This document shows, piece by piece, positions 7,626 through 16,504 of a stretch of 64,000 nucleotides of DNA (positions are counted from its first letter, which is position 1; every line of letters begins with the position of its first letter). The notes under the pieces are model-generated. The model did not search any database and was not told the origin of the DNA. It was given only the letters and a program-made list of their open reading frames with translations. The position numbers and the translations under genes are program-made. The stretch spans positions 1 to 64,000 of the forward strand of contig NZ_MIEQ01000092.1 of the NCBI RefSeq assembly GCF_001968815.1, in the 5' to 3' direction. This DNA is from Motiliproteus sp. MSK22-1 (GTDB taxonomy: Bacteria > Pseudomonadota > Gammaproteobacteria > Pseudomonadales > Balneatricaceae).

Positions 7626-9432
7626 GAGACAGTTCCTGAGGTTGCTGGCGGGCCAATAAGTGCTGATACGTCTCCCAGTCTGTTGGTTTGTGTAGCAGGT
7701 AACCCTGGGCTAGATGGCAATGGCGTGCGGACAGATATTCCAGCTGTTGCTGAGTTTCGACACCTTCAGCGACAACCGTCAGGCTGTACATTTCAGCCAG
7801 CGACAGGATTATATCAACTAACCGATTCTCTTTGCTGTTATCAACGTTGGAAATAAAGCTACGATCAATTTTTAATTTATCGATGGGATAGTGAATCAAT
7901 TGATTAAAGGCGGTATAACCGGTTCCAAAATCATCCAACGCCAGGCTGATGCCAAGATCCTTTAACGCTCTAAGGTGCGTGATACTGGAATCATCGGCGT
8001 TCACTAAGCTGGTTTCAGTCAGTTCCAGCTCTATTTGAGAGGCTGCAATTCCATGCCGCTGCAGGCAGCCATCAAACCATTGTACAAATTGAAAATTAAG
8101 CAGCTCAATGGCAGAGATGTTGATCGACAGTGTTTGGATCTTCCTCTGCTCCTCAGTCAAGGTTGAAAATTGACTTAATGCTTGTTCTATAACCCAATAG
8201 TCGATGTCTCGAATCAATCCGTACTCTTCAGCAATAGGGATAAATTGATCAGGACCGATATTTGCCATACCAGAGTGAGTACAACGAATTAAAACCTCTG
8301 CACCGACATAGCTATCAGTGGCTATATCATACATTGGCATGAAAACCAGTTTGAATTGGTTGTCTAGTATCGCTTCCCGAAGGGTGCTTTCTATATGGGT
8401 TTTGGTTTCTGCCTGCTGGTGTATCTTATCGGTAAAAAACTGGAAGCGATTTTTACCCAGGGACTTGGCTTCACGCATGGCGGCATTGGCGTGATTGAGC
8501 AACACTTCTGAAGAGTCGCCGTGGTTTGGAAAAATAGCAATCCCGACACTGGCCTGTATTTGAATTACGGAACCACTTTCCGTCAGCAATGTTGATAGCC
8601 TGGCCATCAAATCCTGAACAATAGACTGGGCTTCAAAGTCTGAGAGATCTGCGATAGCGAGAACAAATTCATCAGCTGAGGGGCGAGATAATATCCATTG
8701 ATTTCCCGCTGACGGCTCTAGCTGGTGAGGTTCTATCGTGTCCACGATAGTGCGGCTGACAGCTACCAGCACCTGATTACCAATACTATGACCAAAGCAA
8801 TCATTAACCCGCTTGAAATTATCCAGGTCAATTGCAAATACTGCCAGACTTTGATTTCGTTTAATTAACGTTGGTATCTTTGATGTGAGCCATTGTATAA
8901 GTCCCCGGTGGTTTAATGTCTCTGTCAGAAAGTCTTCCGACAGCAGTTTCTCAAGTCGCTGTTGTTGAGATACCAAAGTGACAGTGAGAGAAGCAACCAG
9001 TACTACGGTAATAAACAGTCCCAAAAAGAACTTGGCAGCGAGCATTCCTCCCAGATGCTCTGCCGCAGCAAGAACACCAAAAACGGATAGTAATATACTG
9101 TATATACAGGCCCTGCGGACAGGATGAACGATGAACAAACCCGCAATGGCTGGATATAGAAACAGTACGCCACGCACCCCTATTTGATGGCAGGCAATGA
9201 GTAAGGTGACGCTTAGCGAAAGTAGAAACGACTTCGCGATGATTTTATTTGGTTTGTCTTGTAATGCCTGAGCTAAAGAAACAGCTAACAAAATTGCACA
9301 TACTGCGGTGCCAATGCCAATGTATGTACTCTCAGTCAGTAGATGATGTAACGCATAAACCACTAGTGGTATTAGCACTACGGTATGAAAAATGATTCTG
9401 ACTTGCTTTGAAAAAGTATCTGCGTAGAGCAT
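7600..9432 (-). CDS. Membrane GGDEF-EAL protein, probable c-di-GMP phosphodiesterase with degenerate GGDEF
   Basis: Probably degrades cyclic di-GMP. The 610-residue protein has about five or six membrane-spanning segments (residues 10-155, MASE-like), a GGDEF domain (about 165-325) and an EAL domain (about 340-600). The cyclase motif is degraded to SADEF in RPSADEFVLAI, so cyclase activity is unlikely although the domain may still bind GTP. The EAL motif reads EVL (GAEVLIR), but the residues for metal binding and catalysis look intact: SINIS, ELTET, LDDFGTGY, LKIDRSF, VAEGVE and AQGYLLHKP. It is followed by a converging araC gene and stands alone as a transcription unit. Activity as a phosphodiesterase is inferred from these motifs. 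Confidence 0.88.
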   Translation of the reverse strand: MLYADTFSKQVRIIFHTVVLIPLVVYALHHLLTESTYIGIGTAVCAILLAVSLAQALQDKPNKIIAKSFLLSLSVTLLIACHQIGVRGVLFLYPAIAGLFIVHPVRRACIYSILLSVFGVLAAAEHLGGMLAAKFFLGLFITVVLVASLTVTLVSQQQRLEKLLSEDFLTETLNHRGLIQWLTSKIPTLIKRNQSLAVFAIDLDNFKRVNDCFGHSIGNQVLVAVSRTIVDTIEPHQLEPSAGNQWILSRPSADEFVLAIADLSDFEAQSIVQDLMARLSTLLTESGSVIQIQASVGIAIFPNHGDSSEVLLNHANAAMREAKSLGKNRFQFFTDKIHQQAETKTHIESTLREAILDNQFKLVFMPMYDIATDSYVGAEVLIRCTHSGMANIGPDQFIPIAEEYGLIRDIDYWVIEQALSQFSTLTEEQRKIQTLSINISAIELLNFQFVQWFDGCLQRHGIAASQIELELTETSLVNADDSSITHLRALKDLGISLALDDFGTGYTAFNQLIHYPIDKLKIDRSFISNVDNSKENRLVDIILSLAEMYSLTVVAEGVETQQQLEYLSARHCHLAQGYLLHKPTDWETYQHLLARQQPQELSLIVTNNNQ

Positions 9433-9630
9433 CTGCCGGGTTCCTATGATTGGCAGAACAAGAAGAGAGTAATGCCATAGAAGCAGCCTACAGGAAGCGC
9501 TAGCTTTACAACGGTCTTGGGTAACACTAGCAGGGTATTGCTAAAGATACCCAATTAGATCGGGTAGATTTTTGATTGGAGAGCATGGCTCGCAGAGCCT
9601 GAGTGTTTGATAAAAGGCATAGAGCTTGCG
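9433..9630. other. Intergenic region with a compound hairpin
   Basis: No gene seen. TTGGGTA at 9517-9523 can pair with TACCCAA at 9548-9554, or alternatively GGGTAT at 9533-9538 with ATACCC at 9547-9552; the two pairings exclude each other. It lies downstream of the minus-strand amidotransferase gene and upstream of the GGDEF-EAL gene. A role as terminator or leader structure is speculative. Confidence 0.3.
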
Positions 9631-10527
9631 TCAGAGTGCATTCAGTTTCCTGTTCTGTCGATTCTTCTGGTCCATGGATGGTAATACCAGATGATTAATC
9701 CAGTTTTTGATTTCTTGTTGGCGTATGTCAGTGTTGGTGAGGTCGGGACTGATACCAAGACGCCAGGCGATATCTTTGCGTGATGCATCCCGGTGTAGCT
9801 TTTCCAGTTCTTTTACAAACACATCTGCGCTTTCTTCAGAGTCAAAAAAGCCTCTTTTTGTATGAGCCTCCCGGCGACAGTGGCAGAGTGTGGCAAGTTC
9901 ATGCAAATCATATTCGGGGTGATATTGGACTGCCCAGAAAACCCCTCCCTGATATGTAACGCTAACTGCCTGAATTTTAGAGTGATCGTTACCTGCCAAT
10001 ACCTGAGCGCCTGGGGGTAAGTGAGTTATTTCATCACAATGACTGATAAAGCCATCAAATACGCTTTTCTTGTCCTGAAACAGAGGGTGACTTCTGCCTT
10101 CCTGTGTCAAAGCTATGGATCGGGCTATACCGAATTCCATGCCAGCGGGGTGGGCAGCACAGCTCCCCCCGGCAGCGGTGACCGCTAACTGTGCTGCCCA
10201 GCAACTACCAAATTGGGGTATCCGTGATTTGAATAAGGTTTGTGCCAGATCTATCTGTTGGGAAACTTCAGGAACATCCTGGTAGATCGTCAGGTTTGAC
10301 CCAGTCCAGACGATCCCATCGTATTGAGAAAGCACCTGCTCGCTTGGCAGGGAGGCTGGATTGTCTGCGCCGAACAGGATATCGATCCGACTTCCTGGTG
10401 CACACTGCTGAAGCACTTTTTTATAGAGCTCTCCTGCTACACTCGCTCCACCGGCCTGAAGTTCTTCGCGAGCTGGTTCTGGATAGCCATCAATGACTAG
10501 AAAAACTGGACTTTTATCCGTCAACAC
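9631..10527 (-). CDS. Class I glutamine amidotransferase-like protein
   Basis: Stand-alone class I glutamine amidotransferase domain, which hydrolyses glutamine (or a gamma-glutamyl compound) with a Cys-His-Glu triad. In this 298-residue protein the nucleophile is the Cys in QFGSCWAAQ near residue 108, and the His-Glu pair is in VQYHPEYD near residue 200. The C-terminal 70 residues are extra, charged and helical. No synthetase domain is fused. It is divergent from a polyamine ABC importer; gamma-glutamyl-polyamine hydrolases belong to a related fold, so a role in polyamine use is conceivable, but the Cys context here is of the GATase1 type rather than the usual PuuD pattern. Substrate unassigned. 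Confidence 0.75.
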   Translation of the reverse strand: MLTDKSPVFLVIDGYPEPAREELQAGGASVAGELYKKVLQQCAPGSRIDILFGADNPASLPSEQVLSQYDGIVWTGSNLTIYQDVPEVSQQIDLAQTLFKSRIPQFGSCWAAQLAVTAAGGSCAAHPAGMEFGIARSIALTQEGRSHPLFQDKKSVFDGFISHCDEITHLPPGAQVLAGNDHSKIQAVSVTYQGGVFWAVQYHPEYDLHELATLCHCRREAHTKRGFFDSEESADVFVKELEKLHRDASRKDIAWRLGISPDLTNTDIRQQEIKNWINHLVLPSMDQKNRQNRKLNAL

Positions 10528-11165
10528 AGAGTCTCCAGGCAGGTTTTAAATTCAATTTCTTTGGTTCTGGCCAATCCGGCCTGTTTTGATCTGTGTAGCT
10601 AAAGCTTGTTTGCCACTCTAATCCGGTACTCTGAGCCGATACTAGGGCAGCATTGGTTTTTTCGTTATATCCATTTTATACCAATTGATAAGTCCAATTT
10701 GTCTGTGTTGTGATATATCAGCTTTGCTGAGAAAGCAGTTATTTTTCTATTGACATTTCTAAATGATACTTGCTAGTTTGAAATAAGGCTTGCTTCGCAT
10801 TAGATGTGTCTAATGTTCTATGAGATCCACAATCAAACACCTGTGGTAAGGCTGCTGTCTTCATTTTTACGTAAATTAAATCATAGTTAACAATGCTTTA
10901 TCTCAGTTTTGAGATAAAGCAGGCAGTTGCTCTGTGTTGGTTTTTACGTTGTATTTTAATGTTCGAAAATATTCGTAAAAGAATATTTCATGTTTGGCTT
11001 TGCGGTGACAAGACTGTATTTGTAGTGACAAGACTGTAGATGTTGTATTCATAAATATGAAATATTGAACACATATAGTGTGGCGGGGCGACATCGATAT
11101 CGCATTAAAGAACAGTTCTGATGGGTTCACAATCACCAATAACGATACACTGGAGCATAATAACA
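10528..11165. promoter_or_regulatory. Regulatory region upstream of polyamine transporter with several operator-like repeats
   Basis: This AT-rich 638-base gap holds no convincing gene but three ordered repeats. An 18-base pseudo-palindrome lies at 10798-10815 (CATTAGA, 4 bases, TCTAATG). A perfect 11-base inverted repeat lies at 10895-10920 (GCTTTATCTCA, GTTT, TGAGATAAAGC). A 14-base direct repeat GTGACAAGACTGTA occurs at 11005-11018 and 11025-11038, a 20-base period that places both copies on the same face of the helix. Such density of repeats before a transporter operon suggests more than one regulator. Confidence 0.5.
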
Positions 11166-12239
11166 ATGAAGAAACCGATGAATAAGACAGCCTTAACTGT
11201 GCTTGCGGGAACATTGGCGCTGGTCGCCTTACCGTTGAAAGCAGAGACCCTGAGATTGATGACATGGGGAGGGTATGCTCCAGATAATGTTGTCGAAATG
11301 TTTGAAAAGGAAACCGGCATTAAGGTTAAGGTGACCAAGTCGAATAATGAAGGAATGATTTCCAAGCTACGAGCAACTCGTGGTGCAGGTTTTGATTTAG
11401 TTCAACCCAGTCAGGATCGAATTGTGAGTGCCCAGGCCGATTTTAATATCTACAAGCCTATTGATCTGTCGCAGATTGACACCACTCAGATGGTGGGATC
11501 AATGCTGGAAGCCACCAAGAAGAGTACTACCCACGAAGGGAAGGTATACGGAGTTCCACATGTCTGGGGTACAAGCGGGCTTGTGGTAAATCGTGATATG
11601 GCGAGTAACGTCAGGGACTATACCGATCTTTGTGGTGCTGATGTAGCGGGAAAGGTTTCATACCGACTGAAACGTCCTACCTTGATAGGTTTTGCTTTTG
11701 CAATGGGTGAAGATCCATTCGCGGCCTACGGCGATAAAGAAAAGTACAGCCGGATTATGGATAAAGTAGAGAAGAAGCTGATCAGCTGTAAAGCCAACGT
11801 GAAAACTTACTGGAGTGGTGGTGATGCCTTGATCAACCTGGTTCGTTCCGGAGAAGTTCATGCAGCCATGGCGTGGGATGCCGGCGGTTGGAAAATAAAT
11901 AATGAAAACAAATCTGTCACCTTTGTTGCTCCTCGCTCCGGTGCTCTGGGTTGGATCGATACATTTGCCTTGCCACGTAAAACTAAAAACGAAGCCGCTG
12001 CATACAAATGGATTAACTTTGTAATGCAACCGAAGGTAGCAGCGATGATTACCGAGTCTGCCGGTAACTTTACAGCATCCAAGGGGGCTGATAACTATGT
12101 TAATGATACGCTTAAAGCTCAGTATCAGGAGAGTTTTCCTTCGGCTGATGTAGATAATATTAAGTGGTATCCACCGGTTCCAGCAGGCCTGGAAGAAATA
12201 GAAGGTAAAGTATTGGATCGTGTAAAATCAGCAGGATAA
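11166..12239 (+). CDS. potD: Polyamine ABC transporter periplasmic binding protein (PotD/PotF family)
   Basis: Periplasmic receptor for a polyamine such as putrescine or spermidine. The ATG at 11166 gives 357 residues with a signal peptide (MKKPMNK, hydrophobic core, cleavage after LPLKA). The mature start ETLRLMTWGGYAPDNVV matches the PotD/F opening, including the Trp-Gly pair; FDLVQPSQDR, YGVPHVWGTSGLV and WYPPVPAG continue the family pattern. A further ATG at 11121 is in frame but lacks a signal-like start. It is followed after 166 bases, containing a weak hairpin (CCCGC 12279-12283 with GCGGG 12292-12296), by the ATPase and two permease genes; the hairpin may lower downstream expression relative to the abundant binding protein. 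Confidence 0.88.
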   Translation: MKKPMNKTALTVLAGTLALVALPLKAETLRLMTWGGYAPDNVVEMFEKETGIKVKVTKSNNEGMISKLRATRGAGFDLVQPSQDRIVSAQADFNIYKPIDLSQIDTTQMVGSMLEATKKSTTHEGKVYGVPHVWGTSGLVVNRDMASNVRDYTDLCGADVAGKVSYRLKRPTLIGFAFAMGEDPFAAYGDKEKYSRIMDKVEKKLISCKANVKTYWSGGDALINLVRSGEVHAAMAWDAGGWKINNENKSVTFVAPRSGALGWIDTFALPRKTKNEAAAYKWINFVMQPKVAAMITESAGNFTASKGADNYVNDTLKAQYQESFPSADVDNIKWYPPVPAGLEEIEGKVLDRVKSAG

Positions 12240-12405
12240 TCGCTGCAATAACAGATCAAGTTACAAGGAAGTAACATTCCCGCGTCTGAAAGCGGGGGAT
12301 GAATAGGGGGAATAAAATCCTTTAACAATTTATTTGCCCTTGATTGTCTCGCGACTTCCTTTGGTTTTTTGCCAGTATCTTTTGCATGTATTTTCAGGGC
12401 CAGTT

Positions 12406-13527
12406 ATGACCACCAGCTCCCCTATCGATCTCATTGATCTTGAGTGTCGGCAGATAAGAAAAACTTTCGACCGCTATTTTACAGCGGTGGATGATGTGTC
12501 TTTCAGTATTCCCAGGGGATCATTTTTCTCTATTCTGGGTCCTTCTGGCTGTGGAAAAACAACCCTTCTCCGTATGCTCGCAGGTTTTGAACAGCCGACC
12601 AGTGGTGAAATATTTATCAAAGGAAAATCGGTCACTCGTACACCGCCAAACAAAAGACCTGTAAACATGGTATTCCAGCATCTGGCGCTTTTTCCGACGA
12701 TGACCGTCGCGGAAAATATTGCCTACGGACTGCGTCGGCGCCGGGTGGGGAAGAGTGAAATAGCTGACCGCGTCAAGAGTGTTTTGAAACGGGTGGGATT
12801 ACCTGATTCTGGGTATAAGAAAATTGATCAGCTGTCAGGAGGACAGAAGCAACGAATAGCGATTGCACGTTGTCTGGTTTTAAATCCAGATGTTTTACTG
12901 TTAGATGAGCCTCTTGGCGCTCTCGATCTAAAACTCCGGGAGCATATGAAAGTTGAGTTAAAGCAGTTGCAGGAGGAGTTTGGGACGACCTTTGTGTACA
13001 TCACCCATGATCAATCTGAAGCTTTGGTTATGTCAGATCAGGTCGCCGTGATGAATAATGGGGTTTTTGAACAGCAAGGGGCTCCCCGGGATCTTTACTA
13101 TCAGCCGCAAACTGCGTTTGTGGCGGGTTTTGTTGGAGAAAGTAATCGCTGGTTGGGAAAAGTAACCAGTACCAATCATGCAGGGATTGAGCTGATGACC
13201 GACTCGGGGCTCAAGCTAAGCGGACAATTCGGAGCAGAGCAGTCACTGGTTGTCGGAGATCGGGTGGAGGTCTTTGTTCGCCCTGAGGCTATTAGTCTTA
13301 GCCGGGGAGGCGGTGATTCCAAAGGACAGAACAGACTACGGTGTGATGTCGGTAATGTGCTCTTTGATGGGGCTAAGAGTCAGGTGCTTGTCGTTGATCC
13401 TGTGACCGATGGTGAAATAACGGTCAGTCTTCCACAGACGGCAGATTTTGCCAGTTTAATCCGTGGTGAACCGCTGGCGCTGGCCTGGACTGCTGAACAA
13501 ACCCGATGTTTTCGTGCTGAGGGGTAG
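12406..13527 (+). CDS. potA: Polyamine ABC transporter ATPase (PotA/PotG family)
   Basis: ATPase of the polyamine importer. From the ATG at 12406 the protein has 373 residues: nucleotide-binding domain (about 12-245) with Walker A GPSGCGKTT, Q-loop VFQHLALFP, signature LSGGQKQR, Walker B VLLLDEPLGALD and switch THDQSEAL, followed by a TOBE-type regulatory domain (about 265-370) containing VFVRPEAISL. An upstream in-frame ATG at 12334 would add 24 hydrophobic residues unlike the family, so it is not chosen. The next gene begins 6 bases after the stop, so it is co-transcribed with the permeases. Confidence 0.9.
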   Translation: MTTSSPIDLIDLECRQIRKTFDRYFTAVDDVSFSIPRGSFFSILGPSGCGKTTLLRMLAGFEQPTSGEIFIKGKSVTRTPPNKRPVNMVFQHLALFPTMTVAENIAYGLRRRRVGKSEIADRVKSVLKRVGLPDSGYKKIDQLSGGQKQRIAIARCLVLNPDVLLLDEPLGALDLKLREHMKVELKQLQEEFGTTFVYITHDQSEALVMSDQVAVMNNGVFEQQGAPRDLYYQPQTAFVAGFVGESNRWLGKVTSTNHAGIELMTDSGLKLSGQFGAEQSLVVGDRVEVFVRPEAISLSRGGGDSKGQNRLRCDVGNVLFDGAKSQVLVVDPVTDGEITVSLPQTADFASLIRGEPLALAWTAEQTRCFRAEG

Positions 13528-13533
13528 GCTGTT

Positions 13534-14397
13534 ATGAGAACTTCGGGTGGATTTCGCTTAGGTCTGATGTTGCTGCTAAGTCCAATGTTGCTGTGGTTGT
13601 TGCTGTTGATCATTCTGCCCCATATAAATATGGGGATTATTTCACTGAGTGAACGTGTTTCGTCTAACAACTATGTATTTAGTCTGAATAACTATGAAGA
13701 ATTCTTTGCTGAATCTTTGTATTGGAACACATTCTTGCGTACTGCATTAATGAGTATTCTAGCCACCATTCTGACTCTGTTGATAGCCTTTCCTGTTTCT
13801 TACTATATTGCCAAAATGCTCAAGGGGCGCTCTAAGGGATTGGTGTTTGCACTTTGTTTGATACCTTTCTGGGTTAGCGAGTTAGTACGTACTTATGGAT
13901 GGATGATCTTGTTAAGAGAGTCAGGAGTTTTTAGTAATTTCCTTCAGTGGCTTGGATTGGCGGATGGTCCAGTAGAGTTCCTTTATAATGATATAGCCAT
14001 TATGGTCGGTCTGGTTTATACCTCTATGCTGTTCATGGTTGTACCTTTGGTGACCACTCTGGATAGTTTGGATAACAGCTATATTGAAGCAGGATACGAC
14101 CTGGGCGGTAATGGCTTCACTGTGATGCGCGAAATAGTTATTCCTCATGCGACTCCTGGAATTGTATCCGGGTGTATTGTTGTATTTATGTTGACGCTGG
14201 GCAATTACCTGACTCCGGCGTTACTGGGGGGCAAGGATAGCCTCTGGTTTACCGAACAGATCTTTACACAGTTTATTACTCGTTTTAACTGGGAGCAGGG
14301 ATCTGCTTTTGGAATACTGTTGCTGGTTTTATCTTCGTTGATTGTCTGGCTTGGTTTGAAAGTGACCCGCCAGTCCTTCACTCGCGTTATGTCCTGA
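13534..14397 (+). CDS. potB: Polyamine ABC transporter permease (PotB/PotH family)
   Basis: First inner-membrane permease of the polyamine importer. The 287-residue protein has six hydrophobic helices and the cytoplasmic EAA loop EAGYDLGGNGFTVMREI near residue 190, followed by VIPHATPGI, which docks on the ATPase. YYIAKMLKG and LIPFWVSELVRTYGWM are typical PotB/H segments. It is tightly packed between the ATPase (6 bases) and the second permease (10 bases), so assignment is supported by both sequence and order. Confidence 0.9.
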   Translation: MRTSGGFRLGLMLLLSPMLLWLLLLIILPHINMGIISLSERVSSNNYVFSLNNYEEFFAESLYWNTFLRTALMSILATILTLLIAFPVSYYIAKMLKGRSKGLVFALCLIPFWVSELVRTYGWMILLRESGVFSNFLQWLGLADGPVEFLYNDIAIMVGLVYTSMLFMVVPLVTTLDSLDNSYIEAGYDLGGNGFTVMREIVIPHATPGIVSGCIVVFMLTLGNYLTPALLGGKDSLWFTEQIFTQFITRFNWEQGSAFGILLLVLSSLIVWLGLKVTRQSFTRVMS

Positions 14398-14407
14398 GGT
14401 ACTGGCT

Positions 14408-15262
14408 ATGATTCCGTCAATTCCCCAGAGTCGCCGTTTTCGCATAACCTACAATGCTTATGTGGTGTTGTTTTTTCTTTATCTTGCTGCTCCTCTGGTG
14501 GTGGTCGGGACCTTTGCCTTTAATGATAGTTTGTTTCCATCATTACCTTGGAATGGGGGGACGCTGGATTGGTTTCTGGGTGAGCAGGGGCCTAAGCTTG
14601 GGCTGTTTCACGATGAAGAGTTGTTAGAAAGTGTTGGTATCAGTCTGGTGGTCGCGACCTTTACTACGGTTTTGGCGCTGGCTTTAGCCTGCTGTAATGC
14701 TTTTTTATTTGAGCGGGAGAGTTTTCCGGGTAAAAATTTGCTGTATATCCTGATGTTGATGCCTCTGGTTATTCCCGGGGTCATTCTTGGTGTTTCAATA
14801 CTGGTATTTTCAAGCAGCATTGCCAACTGGTTTGAGCTTCAGCTCGGCTGGGATCTGGAATTTCTGCTCCCAGGGACGACTTTGGTGATCATCGGTCAAT
14901 TCGCATTTATCAGCACCATCTGTACGCTGATTGTTTCTGCCCGGTTACGTAAGTTTGATCAGAGCCTGGAAGAGGCTGCATTAAATTTAGGTGCTTCAAA
15001 ACTTGAAGCTATCTACACTGTTACGCTGCCCTATCTGAAACCTGCCTTAATTGGTGCGGGCATTGTGAGTTTTCTGATGTCATTTGAAAACTTTAATACC
15101 ACGTTGATGTTAGTTGGATCAGATGCGCCTCTGACTATTGCTATGTTTGATCGTCTGCGTGAAGGGGCAACACCTGTATTGAACGCAGTATCACTGATGT
15201 TGATGCTGGTGTCTTCAGTACTTGCGATAATTAGTCTGATTGTTCAGGGGAGCAAAAGATGA
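14408..15262 (+). CDS. potC: Polyamine ABC transporter permease (PotC/PotI family)
   Basis: Second permease of the polyamine importer, last gene of the set. It has 284 residues, six membrane segments, the characteristic early FNDSLFPSLPWNG loop of PotC/I proteins and the EAA loop LEEAALNLGASKLEAIYTV near residue 190. FLMSFENFNTTLMLVG near residue 225 matches the PotC/I pattern SFDNFNTTL. A strong bidirectional terminator follows at 15482-15516, about 220 bases downstream. Confidence 0.9.
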   Translation: MIPSIPQSRRFRITYNAYVVLFFLYLAAPLVVVGTFAFNDSLFPSLPWNGGTLDWFLGEQGPKLGLFHDEELLESVGISLVVATFTTVLALALACCNAFLFERESFPGKNLLYILMLMPLVIPGVILGVSILVFSSSIANWFELQLGWDLEFLLPGTTLVIIGQFAFISTICTLIVSARLRKFDQSLEEAALNLGASKLEAIYTVTLPYLKPALIGAGIVSFLMSFENFNTTLMLVGSDAPLTIAMFDRLREGATPVLNAVSLMLMLVSSVLAIISLIVQGSKR

Positions 15263-15577
15263 AATGGCTTTAATGACCGCTGAATTCAATTGTTGATTCC
15301 AAACCTCTGAAAGCTGCTTGAACAGAAATACAGGGTAACGTTTCGTCGTTTACAGCAGCAAGAAGCGTTAGGTGAGTCGGTGCTCTTACCTGCTGCGAAG
15401 ACAAGATAATATTATTGTGGTCGGAAGGAGGGGGTTGGTTAGCTGCCGCGGATGGCTTTATTTCAGCACGGACACACAAGCAAAAAAAAGCAAGCCTTGA
15501 AGGCTTGCTTTTTTTTGCCCTCTTTAAGAGGGAAGGCTTGAAACGCGTACGCCGCAAGCCCTAAGTCAATCGAGCAA
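15263..15577. other. Intergenic region between convergent potC and csp genes
   Basis: A 315-base gap between convergent genes. Apart from the strong hairpin listed separately, a small stem CCCTC (15518-15522) with GAGGG (15529-15533) lies on the csp side of it. A 95-codon open frame on the minus strand crosses the terminator and has no recognisable protein features, so it is not annotated. Confidence 0.5.
15482..15516. terminator. Bidirectional rho-independent terminator
   Basis: AGCAAGCCT at 15489-15497 pairs perfectly with AGGCTTGCT at 15501-15509 around a 3-base loop, flanked by a run of A on the left and a run of 8 T on the right. It therefore works in both directions: about 60 bases after the csp stop on the minus strand, and about 220 bases after potC on the plus strand. 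Confidence 0.9.
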
Positions 15578-15784
15578 TTAGATAGCTACGATGTTCTCAG
15601 CTTGAGGACCTTTTTGGCCTTGAGTTACGGTGAACTCAACTTTCTGACCTTCAGTCAGAGTTTTGAAGCCAGAACCAGAAATAGCGCTGAAGTGAGCAAA
15701 AACGTCAGGACCAGATTCCTGCTCGATGAAACCAAAACCTTTAGATTCGTTGAACCACTTAACGGTACCAGTAGTAGTAGACAT
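15578..15784 (-). CDS. Cold-shock domain protein (CspA family)
   Basis: Small single-stranded nucleic acid-binding protein that acts as an RNA chaperone. The 68-residue product is a single OB-fold cold-shock domain with RNP1 KGFGFIE and RNP2 DVFAHFSAI, where the family usually has VFVHFSAI. Start: the second ATG (15784) is preferred because AGGA lies 7 bases before it; an ATG two codons upstream is too close. A short hairpin (GCCTTC 15817-15822 with GAAGGC 15826-15831) sits in the leader, as often found in csp mRNAs. It is a single-gene unit ending at the strong terminator. Whether it is cold-induced or constitutive cannot be told. Confidence 0.93.
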   Translation of the reverse strand: MSTTTGTVKWFNESKGFGFIEQESGPDVFAHFSAISGSGFKTLTEGQKVEFTVTQGQKGPQAENIVAI

Positions 15785-16504
15785 AGTCATATCCTATTAA
15801 TTCAAGAGTAATTAAAGCCTTCTAGGAAGGCAATTTGGCTGGAAGTGGTGCTGTTACTTATGAAGAACAGGACGAAGTACTGAAAAACAGGACATCGAAA
15901 ATCTGTGCATAAATATAAGACGTACTTTCAAGCTGCAGGAATTATATACAGCTTTCGATCGGAGTCCAACCAAAATACGAGATAGTGTTACCGAAAAAGT
16001 AAAAATTCAGTAAAAAAGTGTGTTTGCCTTACGAAAATGACCCGGTGAATCGCGATTGCTACTGAAATTGTTCGATTTTTTATCGGTTCTGAGTTGCTGG
16101 AATCTGATAGGAGTCGAGCTGAAACAGGGGGTTTTAAATAACATTGTCAGAGTTTTTGATGGGGCATTGGTTCCCTGGCCTGAGTATTAATTGAGTTGCT
16201 TTTATCTGACGGAGTATTGCTTGGCTATCACAGCCTCGGGTTTGAAGTGTGTTTTTACATGCTTGTGAGAATACTGTAGAAGGTAGGGCTGTCAATGTCA
16301 GCTATAGATTGGTTTATAGCGGGGGATGTTTGTGTCATCGGCTGTACAAAGAAGATGGTGGCCAGGGTTGCCTGACCACCGCTCACTTTTCAACACAAAG
16401 TGTCGCACTTGTTATCTGAAATTACGGCTGCCTGATAGTATTTGAAGCTGATCTCATTGGATCTTATGAAGCTTACCTAATCGGATCTATATAGCAGACA
16501 GGAT
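15785..16504. promoter_or_regulatory. Long upstream region of csp; no gene seen
   Basis: This 720-base gap lies upstream of csp and downstream of the DHH gene, both on the minus strand. It probably includes a long csp 5' leader with the hairpin at 15817-15831. The octamer AACAGGAC occurs twice (about 15866 and 15886). Near the DHH gene the strong hairpin at 16357-16380 is listed separately. I see no coding sequence. Confidence 0.4.
16357..16380 (-). terminator. Hairpin downstream of DHH phosphoesterase gene
   Basis: GGTGG-C-CAGG (16357-16366) pairs with CCTG-A-CCACC (16371-16380), nine pairs with one mismatch and a GTTG loop. On the minus strand it is followed by ATCTTCTTT, a weak T-rich tail, about 125 bases after the DHH stop. 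Confidence 0.45.

Noticed and set aside
15270-15557. 95-codon minus-strand frame between potC and csp
   Set aside because: Runs through a strong bidirectional terminator, basic composition with no recognisable domain.
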